The notes beneath the pieces were generated by a model that was not told where the DNA came from, did no database searches, and was given only the letters and a program-made list of their open reading frames with translations. A stretch of 22,472 bases of DNA from positions 1 to 22,472 of the forward strand of contig CALGOZ010000077.1 of the NCBI GenBank assembly GCA_937960785.1, given 5' to 3'. Below, piece after piece: positions 15,759 to 22,472 of this stretch. The DNA is from an uncultured Pseudogracilibacillus sp. GTDB lineage: Bacteria > Bacillota > Bacilli > Bacillales > Amphibacillaceae. The first letter of the stretch is position 1. Each line of letters starts with the position of its first letter. The position numbers and the translations under genes were made by a program.

Positions 15759-16541
15759 ATGAAGGAACGAATCATTACTGCGCTTATTGGAATATTAATC
15801 GTAATCCCTATTATATTATATGGTAGTTGGCCTTTTGCTATTGCAGTATATCTATTAGCAACGATTGCATTATTTGAGTTAATACGAATGTTTAAAATCG
15901 AAAATCTTTTTATAATTAGTCTTAGTTTTATCTTTTTATGGAGCTTTATTTATTTTCAACAAGATTACACCTTTACAAAGTTTACAATTGACTCAAAAGG
16001 ACTAATTATTTTTTACCTATTAATTTTATTATTAATGGTCGTTTTTTCTAAAAATAAATTTACCGTAAACGATGTAAGTCGTCTATTGTTTGCAATAATT
16101 TTTATCGGCTTTAGTTTTCAATATATGTTATTCGTTCGTCAGTTCGGTTTACATTTGTTTTTATTTATTTTGTTCGTCATTTGGGCAACGGATTCTGGTG
16201 CATATTTTATTGGAAAACGTTTCGGCAAACGAAAGCTTTGGCCAGCAATAAGCCCGAACAAAACGATTGGTGGAGCAATCGGAGGAATAGTTGTTGCTCT
16301 TATTGTAGCGAATGTTTTTGAGATTTTTTATTCGCTTGGACTATCCTTCTTTGTATTAAATGGGATCGCTCTTTTAATATCAATTTTTGGACAAATTGGT
16401 GATTTAGTCGCATCAAGTATGAAACGGGCTTATGAAATTAAAGATTTTGGCAACCTCTTTCCGGGTCATGGTGGAGTCTTAGATCGGCTTGATAGCTTTA
16501 TTTTTGTGTTATTATTATTACAGATGCTTCAATTATTTTAA
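15759..16541 (+). CDS. cdsA: Phosphatidate cytidylyltransferase (CDP-diacylglycerol synthase)
   Basis: CdsA makes CDP-diacylglycerol from phosphatidic acid and CTP, the branch point for all phospholipids. It has 260 residues with about eight hydrophobic segments. The family signature is at the C-terminal end: SMKRAYEIKDFGNLFPGHGG followed by VLDRLDS (from Ser221). WATDSGAYFIGKRFGKRKLWP is a second conserved stretch. The ribosome site is AGGAG in the uppS stop region. In B. subtilis the next gene is dxr; here only 61 bp separate it from the rseP start at 16603, with no gene in between. Confidence 0.97.
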   Translation: MKERIITALIGILIVIPIILYGSWPFAIAVYLLATIALFELIRMFKIENLFIISLSFIFLWSFIYFQQDYTFTKFTIDSKGLIIFYLLILLLMVVFSKNKFTVNDVSRLLFAIIFIGFSFQYMLFVRQFGLHLFLFILFVIWATDSGAYFIGKRFGKRKLWPAISPNKTIGGAIGGIVVALIVANVFEIFYSLGLSFFVLNGIALLISIFGQIGDLVASSMKRAYEIKDFGNLFPGHGGVLDRLDSFIFVLLLLQMLQLF

Positions 16542-16602
16542 GAAGAAGTTTAGTAAACGTATGCTTCAACCTTTCATTGGAGTTTAAAAAGGAGTGTTTT
16601 GT

Positions 16603-17877
16603 TTGAATACAGTCATCGCTTTTATTTTTATGTTTGGACTGTTAGTCTTCGTCCATGAATGGGGTCATTTAATATTTGCAAAGCGGGCTGGTATGTTAGT
16701 TCGTGAATTTGCAATTGGTTTTGGACCTAAAATCTTCTCCTTCATAAGAAATGAGACTTTATACACGATTCGTATTTTGCCTATTGGTGGATACGTACGG
16801 GTCGCGGGAGAAGACCCGGAAATTATCGAATTAAAACCTGGGCATCATATTGCGATCGAGTTAAATGATGAAGGAAAAGTAAAACATATAATCGTTAATG
16901 AAAAAGATAAGTACCCTAATTCCTACCCTTTAGAAGTGGACTCAATCGACTTAGACCACGATTTGTATATCGAAGGATATGCTCCCGAAGATATGGAAAC
17001 AAAAAAGCGTTATGAAGTTGACCGTAAAGCTTTTTTTATCATGGACGGAATTAAGACACAAATCGCTCCCTATGACCGTCAGTTCGCTTCTAAATCTGTC
17101 GGTCAACGAGCAATGCAGCTTTTTGCTGGACCGATGATGAATTTTATTTTAGCGCTCGTCATATTTTTTATCATTGGTCTCTTCCAAGGTGTACCGACAG
17201 ATAAAGCAATTATCGGAGAAGTAATGCCTGATACACCGGCAGAAAAAGCGGGATTAACCGAGGGAGACCGTATTTTAGAAGTTGATTCTAAACGGGTGAG
17301 TGATTGGATAGAGTTTACAGAAATCGTTCGCCAAAATGCAAACAATGAAATTGAATTAATTATTACTCGTAATGATATGGAAGAAATGTTACGCATTACA
17401 CCACAAGAAGCAGTAATAGAGGAAGAACCAGGAGAAAAGATTACAATCGGTCAAGTCGGTGTCCTTCCTGCTTATGAGAAATCATTAATTAAAACGATTG
17501 TTTATGGTGTAAATATAACATACGATACGACAAAGCTAATTATAGAAAACTTGATTTTACTAATTACTGGTCAAGTATCGATTGAACTATTGTCAGGACC
17601 AGTCGGTATTTACGATGCGACAGATCAAATCGTACAAACCGGATTTATTAATTACTTAATGTGGACGGCGATGTTAAGCATCAACTTAGGAATTATTAAT
17701 TTAGTTCCACTTCCGGCCTTAGACGGAGGTAGGTTACTGTTTGTTGGGATTGAAGCAGTTCGTGGAAAGCCAATCGATCCGCAAAAAGAAGGTTTCGTTC
17801 ATGTCATCGGTTTTTTACTATTAATGTTACTTATGATCGTTGTCACATGGAACGATATTCAACGACTATTCTTATAA
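16603..17877 (+). CDS. rseP: RseP/RasP site-2 intramembrane zinc metalloprotease
   Basis: RasP cleaves membrane-bound anti-sigma factors, FtsL and leftover signal peptides within the membrane. I take the TTG at 16603, 8 nt after AAAAAGGAG; a GTG at 16594 overlaps that ribosome site. This gives 424 residues (B. subtilis about 420). The zinc site HEWGH is at 18-22 in the first membrane helix (LLVFVHEWGHLIFAKRAG). EFAIGFGPKIFSF and GGYVRVAGEDPE follow. A PDZ domain spans roughly 205-275 (PDTPAEKAGLTEGDRILEVD). The third zinc ligand is Asp374 in PALDGGRLLF. It is followed by a terminator and then polC. Confidence 0.96.
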   Translation: MNTVIAFIFMFGLLVFVHEWGHLIFAKRAGMLVREFAIGFGPKIFSFIRNETLYTIRILPIGGYVRVAGEDPEIIELKPGHHIAIELNDEGKVKHIIVNEKDKYPNSYPLEVDSIDLDHDLYIEGYAPEDMETKKRYEVDRKAFFIMDGIKTQIAPYDRQFASKSVGQRAMQLFAGPMMNFILALVIFFIIGLFQGVPTDKAIIGEVMPDTPAEKAGLTEGDRILEVDSKRVSDWIEFTEIVRQNANNEIELIITRNDMEEMLRITPQEAVIEEEPGEKITIGQVGVLPAYEKSLIKTIVYGVNITYDTTKLIIENLILLITGQVSIELLSGPVGIYDATDQIVQTGFINYLMWTAMLSINLGIINLVPLPALDGGRLLFVGIEAVRGKPIDPQKEGFVHVIGFLLLMLLMIVVTWNDIQRLFL

Positions 17878-17901
17878 GAGACATAATCGATTTTAAAAAT
17901 T

Positions 17902-17936
17902 TAACCTAGTTCATCTTTTGAATTAGGTTATTTTTT
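17902..17936 (+). terminator. Intrinsic terminator after rseP
   Basis: TAACCTAGTTCA (17902-17913) pairs with TGAATTAGGTTA (17919-17930), with one G-T wobble, around a TCTTT loop. Six Ts follow (17931-17936). It separates rseP from polC, at the place where proS lies in B. subtilis. Confidence 0.8.
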
Positions 17937-17983
17937 CGTATCGAAATAATAACTAGAAGTAGTAAAGGGGGACTTAAGGGACG

Positions 17984-20900
17984 ATGGGAAACAATGATAA
18001 AATGATGATTCTATTAGATCAAATTAAATTACCAGCTGAACAAGAGACGACATTTCGTTCAGCTAAGCTAGAAAAAGTCGTCGTTCATCGCGAGAAAAAA
18101 CAATGGGAATTTCATATTCATACAGAAACTGCTTTAACTTTCGAAGAGTTTTACACGTTTTATCGCCACCTCGAACGATCATTTACTAATATTGCCAAAG
18201 TAGATCTCGTCTTAACAGCTTCGGAACCTATGGTAGATGAAAAAGAATTGTATTTATACTGGCGTTATTTTGTAACGACTATACCAAACGTATTGCCATC
18301 GGAACGAACGAGATTAGAAAGTGCGAAAATAAAAGACGACACTTTACATATTAACGTTAATTCAGAAGCAGAAAAAGTACCTCTACAAAGAAAAGTTGAA
18401 CCCACGATGCGTTCGTTTTTCAATCGATACAATTTACGTCCTTTACATTTAAAGATTACTATCGAACATAATGAAGAAGAGTTGAATAACTTTCGTAAGC
18501 AGACGGAAAAAGAGCACGAAGCCTTCGTTCGACAAATACAAAAGAATCAGAAGACTAAAGAAAAACAAACTTCCAAAGAAAGACCTTCTGAATTTGTAAT
18601 TGGGTCATTAATTCATGAAGAACCAGTACGCTTAGAACAAATCGTAGAAGAAGAAAAACGGATGACAGTTCAAGGTTACGTTTTTAGCAAAGAAGTTCGC
18701 GATCTACGTTCTGGTCGACAATTATTACTCTTAAAGATCACAGATTATACTGATTCATTAGAAATTAAAATGTTTTCAAGAAACAGTGAACAAGAAGAGC
18801 TATTTTCCCTAGTAAAAGAAGGAATGTGGATTAAGGCTCGCGGACCAATTCAAACAGACCGTTTTTCTAATGAATTAGTCATGATGCCTTATGATATGAT
18901 GGAAGTACACGTACCGAAAAAGAAAGACGAGGCTGAAGATGGTAAAAAACGGGTCGAATTACATGCTCATACAACAATGAGCCAACTTGATGCGGTCGTT
19001 AGTGCGAAAGATTTAATTAAACAGGCTGCTGAATGGGGCCACGATGCGATCGCAATTACTGATCATGCCAATGTCCAAAGTTTCCCCGATGCTTTTTATG
19101 CAAGCTTAGACCATGATATAAAAGTAATATACGGTATGGAAGCTAACATCGTCGACGATGGTGTTCCTATCGTTTATGAACCGATAGAAGAGCGTCTCGA
19201 AGATGCGACGTACGTTGTCTTTGATGTTGAGACGACCGGTCTTTCTTCTGTTTACGATACGATTATTGAAATCGCCGGTGTAAAAATGAAAAAAGGTGAA
19301 ATTATCGACCGGTACGAGAGTTTCGCTAATCCGCACCGTCCTTTGCCAGAGAAGATTATCGAAATTACCCAAATCACTGACGATATGTTAGCTAATGCTC
19401 CTGAAGTAGAAGAGGTGCTTCAGGAATTCTATGAATGGGTCGGTGATAGTGTCCTAGTTGCTCACAATGCAACGTTCGATATCGGCTTTTTAAATGTTGG
19501 CTATGAAAAAATAAATTTGCCTAAAGTACAAAATACCGTAATCGATACGTTAGAATTAGCACGCTATTTATTTCCACAACTAGGTAATCATCGTTTAAAT
19601 ACATTATGTAATCATTTAAACGTAGAACTTGTTCAACATCACCGAGCAATTTATGATGCAGAAGCAACGGCTTATTTGTTTTGGAAGTTAATCAATCAGT
19701 TAAAAGAGGCTAACATTGAACGAATTGATGAGCTAAATGAACAGGTGAATGAGTCGAACCGTTTTGAACAGTCGCGACCATTTCATTGTACATTACTGGT
19801 TCAAAACGAAATAGGTTTAAAAAACTTATATAAGCTCGTCTCATATTCCCATATCGACTATTTTTACCGAGTCCCACGAATCCCTCGCTCGTTGTTGAAT
19901 GAACATCGTGAAGGATTGCTCGTAGGTTCGGCGTGTTCAGATGGAGAAGTTTTCGATGCTGTTATGCAAAAGCCGATTGAAGAACTAGAAGAGCTTGCGC
20001 AATTTTATGACTTTTTAGAAGTACAACCAATTGAACAATACTATCCGTTAATAGAACGAGATGTCGTACATAATGAAGCACAACTTATTCAAATTGTCCG
20101 AAACATTGTCGAACTAGGAAAGCGGGTGCGTATTCCTGTCGTTGCAACCGGAAATGTTCATCACTTAGAATCGCAAGATCAAATTTATCGAAAGATTTTA
20201 ATCGCATCACAAAAAGGAAATCCACTAAACCGTGTAACATTACCAGATCATTCGTTTAAAACGACGCAAGAAATGTTAGATAGCTTTTCCTTTTTAGGTG
20301 AGAAGCTGGCCTATGAAATAGTGGTTGAAAACAGTCAGCAAATTGCACAAAGAATTGAAAAAGTTAGCCCGTTAAAAAGTAAACTTTACACCCCTAGTAT
20401 TGAAGGGGCAGAAGAAGATATTCGTCGCTTAACATACGATAAAGCGACATCGATTTACGGTGATCCTTTACCGGAAATCGTGGAAGAAAGATTAAAGACT
20501 GAGTTAGACAGTATTATTGGACACGGTTTTAGTGTCATTTATTTAATTTCTCACAAACTTGTAAAAAAATCTTTAGATGATGGTTATTTAGTAGGTTCGA
20601 GAGGTTCTGTCGGATCATCGCTCGTTGCGACGATGACAGAAATTACAGAAGTAAACCCCCTACCCCCACACTATGTATGTCCGTCTTGCCAATACAGTGA
20701 ATTTATCACTGACGGCTCTTACGGTAGTGGCTTCGATTTACCAGAGAAAAATTGCCCTAAATGCGCAACGGCATTACATAAGGACGGTCAAGATATACCG
20801 TTTGAAACATTTTTAGGTTTTGAAGGTGATAAAGTACCAGATATCGATTTAAACTTCTCCGGTGAATACCAGCCTACAGCTCATGAATATACTCGAGAAC

Positions 20901-22258
20901 TATTCGGTGAGGATTACGTATATCGAGCGGGAACCATTGGAACAATCGCAACAAAAACCGCCTATGGTTATGTACGAGGTTATGCAAACGACAAGGAACT
21001 ATATTTACGTAATGCCGAAATCGATCGCCTCGTTAACGGTTGCACAGGGGTTAAGCGAACGACCGGACAACACCCTGGTGGTATTATTGTTGTACCGGAA
21101 GATAAGGAAATTTATGATTTTACACCGATTCAATATCCTGCGGATGATAAAGATAGCGAATGGAAAACGACTCATTTTGCTTACGAATCGTTAGAAGATA
21201 GTTTGTTAAAGCTCGATATTCTCGGCCATGATGATCCGACTGTAATACGTATGTTACAAGATTTAAGTGGAATAGACCCTCGAGATATTCCACTAGATGA
21301 TGAAAAGATGATGGGCATTTTCTCAAGTACAGAACCCCTAGGCTTAAAACCTGAACAAATCGGTAATAAAGTTGGTACGTTAGGAGTACCGGAGTTTGGG
21401 ACGTCTTTCGTTCGGCAAATGCTTGAAGAAACAAAACCAAAAACTTTCGCCGAATTAGTAATAATTTCTGGTTTATCCCACGGAACGGACGTATGGCTAG
21501 GAAATGCGCAGGAGCTTATTAATAATGGCATTTGTGAAATTGGTGATGTAATCGGTTGTCGTGATGACATTATGGTTTACTTAATGCAAAAAGGCATCGA
21601 AGCACAACTTGCCTTTACGATCATGGAATCAGTTCGTAAAGGAAGAGGTTTGAAGGACGAGTGGATTGTTGAAATGAAAGAAAAAGGTGTACCAAACTGG
21701 TATATTGAATCGTGTCAGAAAATAAAGTATATGTTCCCGAAAGCTCACGCTGCTGCATACGTTTTAATGGCTGTACGAATTGCCTACTTTAAAGTATATT
21801 ATCCAATCTTATTTTATGCTGCTTACTTTTCTGTACGAGCGAATGACTTTGAAATTGATACAATGATTCGGGGTTCCGAAGCATTGCGTAAACGAATCAA
21901 TGAAATTAAGGAAAAAGGAAACGAAGCATCATCGAAGGAAAGGAACGTTTTAACTGTTTTAGAGGTTGCCTTAGAGATGAATGAACGAGGTTTCCGCTTC
22001 CAAAAGGTCGATTTATATCGTTCCGATGCCATAAACTTTATCGTTGAAGGTGATACATTAATTCCGCCGTTTAAAACAATTGAAGGTCTTGGTATTAACG
22101 CAGCCCACAATATCGTAAAGGCCCGTGAACAAGGAGAGTTTTTATCAAAAGAAGACCTGCGACAAAAGGCTAAGTTATCAAAAACAGTAATTGACGAATT
22201 AGATGCCCATGGTTGTTTAGAAGGAATGGAAGAGGAGAATCAACTGTCCTTTTTCTAA
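17984..22258 (+). CDS. polC: DNA polymerase III alpha subunit, PolC type
   Basis: PolC is the main replicative polymerase of low-GC Gram-positive bacteria, with proofreading built in. It has 1424 residues (B. subtilis 1437) and is uninterrupted. Domains: a poorly conserved N-terminal domain; an OB fold near 220-310 (MTVQGYVFSKEVRDLRSGRQ); a PHP domain starting VELHAHTTMSQLDA (from 324); a DEDDh exonuclease inserted in it (FDVETTG with Asp414 and Glu416, HNATFDIGFL, HHRAIYDAEAT); then the rest of PHP (ATGNVHHLES). The polymerase core has GSRGSVGSSLVATMTEI, the zinc-binding CPSC (899-902) and CPKC (924-927), and the catalytic pair Asp953/Asp955 in PDIDLNFSGEY. The last residues, NQLSFF, form a sliding-clamp binding motif. 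The start has two purine-rich sites upstream (AAAGGGGGA and AAGGG). Confidence 0.98.
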   Translation: MGNNDKMMILLDQIKLPAEQETTFRSAKLEKVVVHREKKQWEFHIHTETALTFEEFYTFYRHLERSFTNIAKVDLVLTASEPMVDEKELYLYWRYFVTTIPNVLPSERTRLESAKIKDDTLHINVNSEAEKVPLQRKVEPTMRSFFNRYNLRPLHLKITIEHNEEELNNFRKQTEKEHEAFVRQIQKNQKTKEKQTSKERPSEFVIGSLIHEEPVRLEQIVEEEKRMTVQGYVFSKEVRDLRSGRQLLLLKITDYTDSLEIKMFSRNSEQEELFSLVKEGMWIKARGPIQTDRFSNELVMMPYDMMEVHVPKKKDEAEDGKKRVELHAHTTMSQLDAVVSAKDLIKQAAEWGHDAIAITDHANVQSFPDAFYASLDHDIKVIYGMEANIVDDGVPIVYEPIEERLEDATYVVFDVETTGLSSVYDTIIEIAGVKMKKGEIIDRYESFANPHRPLPEKIIEITQITDDMLANAPEVEEVLQEFYEWVGDSVLVAHNATFDIGFLNVGYEKINLPKVQNTVIDTLELARYLFPQLGNHRLNTLCNHLNVELVQHHRAIYDAEATAYLFWKLINQLKEANIERIDELNEQVNESNRFEQSRPFHCTLLVQNEIGLKNLYKLVSYSHIDYFYRVPRIPRSLLNEHREGLLVGSACSDGEVFDAVMQKPIEELEELAQFYDFLEVQPIEQYYPLIERDVVHNEAQLIQIVRNIVELGKRVRIPVVATGNVHHLESQDQIYRKILIASQKGNPLNRVTLPDHSFKTTQEMLDSFSFLGEKLAYEIVVENSQQIAQRIEKVSPLKSKLYTPSIEGAEEDIRRLTYDKATSIYGDPLPEIVEERLKTELDSIIGHGFSVIYLISHKLVKKSLDDGYLVGSRGSVGSSLVATMTEITEVNPLPPHYVCPSCQYSEFITDGSYGSGFDLPEKNCPKCATALHKDGQDIPFETFLGFEGDKVPDIDLNFSGEYQPTAHEYTRELFGEDYVYRAGTIGTIATKTAYGYVRGYANDKELYLRNAEIDRLVNGCTGVKRTTGQHPGGIIVVPEDKEIYDFTPIQYPADDKDSEWKTTHFAYESLEDSLLKLDILGHDDPTVIRMLQDLSGIDPRDIPLDDEKMMGIFSSTEPLGLKPEQIGNKVGTLGVPEFGTSFVRQMLEETKPKTFAELVIISGLSHGTDVWLGNAQELINNGICEIGDVIGCRDDIMVYLMQKGIEAQLAFTIMESVRKGRGLKDEWIVEMKEKGVPNWYIESCQKIKYMFPKAHAAAYVLMAVRIAYFKVYYPILFYAAYFSVRANDFEIDTMIRGSEALRKRINEIKEKGNEASSKERNVLTVLEVALEMNERGFRFQKVDLYRSDAINFIVEGDTLIPPFKTIEGLGINAAHNIVKAREQGEFLSKEDLRQKAKLSKTVIDELDAHGCLEGMEEENQLSFF

Positions 22259-22283
22259 AGGAAGTGGACTTTCTCACTTTCAT

Positions 22284-22312
22284 TTGTGTTACAATTTACT
22301 TTATGTTATACT
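22284..22312 (+). promoter_or_regulatory. Promoter downstream of polC
   Basis: TTGTGT (22284-22289) and TATACT (22307-22312) are 17 bp apart, and TG one base before the -10 (TGTTATACT) makes it an extended -10 promoter. Transcription would start near 22319 and run into the hairpin at 22341. In B. subtilis the rimP-nusA operon starts at this place. Confidence 0.6.
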
Positions 22313-22340
22313 AACATCGAAATGCAACAGCTTGTAAACA

Positions 22341-22365
22341 AAAGAGTGGGCAGAACCCACTCTTT
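22341..22365 (+). promoter_or_regulatory. Perfect 10-bp hairpin, similar to the rimP-nusA leader hairpin of Bacilli
   Basis: AAAGAGTGGG (22341-22350) pairs exactly with CCCACTCTTT (22356-22365) around a CAGAA loop. From memory, a very similar hairpin (AAGAGTGGG...CCCACTCTT) sits just upstream of rimP (ylxS) in many Bacilli. It is followed by CTTCTATACG, not a long T-run, so it may be a leader element rather than a terminator. Confidence 0.55.
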
Positions 22366-22389
22366 CTTCTATACGAATGACGTTATTTT

Positions 22390-22416
22390 CCCTTGCCCAA
22401 CTTCGGCAGGGGTTTT
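22390..22416 (+). terminator. Second GC-rich hairpin with short T tail after polC
   Basis: CCCTTGCC (22390-22397) pairs with GGCAGGGG (22405-22412), one T-G wobble, loop CAACTTC, followed by TTTT. It is much richer in GC than its surroundings. It could be a terminator or attenuator, or the end of an inserted element; the window is too short to tell. Confidence 0.4.
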
Positions 22417-22472
22417 ATGTTTAGAAAAGATTTGCAAGGAAAACGTGAAGAAAAGCCATACTATATGGTAAG

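Noticed and set aside
20862..21194. 110-codon + strand frame inside polC
   Set aside because: Out-of-frame shadow within the conserved polymerase core; no ribosome site.
22377..22424. 15-residue leader-peptide-like frame overlapping the second hairpin
   Set aside because: There is no ribosome site upstream, and no run of regulatory codons; it is most likely chance.
22286..22471. 61-codon + strand frame after polC starting GTG
   Set aside because: It begins inside the promoter spacer, has no ribosome site, reads straight through both hairpins and has no recognisable protein features.
1..22472. CRISPR array, tRNA, rRNA, phage or transposon genes
   Set aside because: No regularly spaced repeats, no RNA gene structure and no complete mobile-element gene seen; nearly all of the window is accounted for by housekeeping and motility genes.

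Overview
The window is a chromosomal segment of a motile, low-GC Gram-positive bacterium, most likely of the family Bacillaceae. Three things point there. The replicase is of the PolC type, with a built-in proofreading exonuclease and a C-terminal clamp-binding tail. The gene order follows the Bacillus subtilis fla/che - rpsB - polC segment. Ribosome binding sites are strong AGGAGG-like sequences. All recognised genes lie on the + strand. Species cannot be named from the sequence alone.

Region 1 (1-11368) is the distal part of the large flagellar/chemotaxis operon: flhA (5' end outside the window), flhF, flhG, cheB, cheA, cheW, cheC, cheD, sigD, a FapA/DUF342-family gene, a small basic protein of unknown function, and a swrB-like gene. 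Junctions are tight or overlapping: ATGA at flhA/flhF and cheC/cheD, GTGA at flhG/cheB, 1 bp between cheB and cheA. These genes encode the export gate, the placement GTPase/ATPase pair, the receptor kinase complex with its methylesterase, phosphatase and deamidase arms, and the motility sigma factor. A long hairpin with a T-run closes the region.

Region 2 (about 11430-14773) is translation and nucleotide housekeeping: rpsB (S2) behind a structured leader, an intrinsic terminator or attenuator, tsf (EF-Ts), a hairpin and an extended -10 promoter, pyrH (UMP kinase), frr (ribosome recycling factor) and a terminator.

Region 3 (about 14800-17936) is envelope biogenesis: a SigA-type promoter, uppS (undecaprenyl diphosphate synthase), cdsA (CDP-diacylglycerol synthase) and rseP/rasP (site-2 protease), then a terminator. 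The gene dxr, which sits between cdsA and rasP in B. subtilis, is absent here.

Region 4 (about 17940-22472) holds the complete polC. proS, which precedes polC in B. subtilis, is absent. After polC comes a good promoter and a perfect 10-bp hairpin like the one I recall upstream of rimP-nusA in Bacilli, but rimP does not follow. A second GC-rich hairpin and an unidentified stretch run to the window edge.

The window is mostly well-known genes. The points worth a second look are a CheB whose receiver domain has lost key phosphorylation residues while its esterase triad is intact, the missing dxr and proS, the rpsB leader structure, and the unusual sequence after polC. I see no CRISPR array, tRNA, rRNA or convincing complete mobile element.
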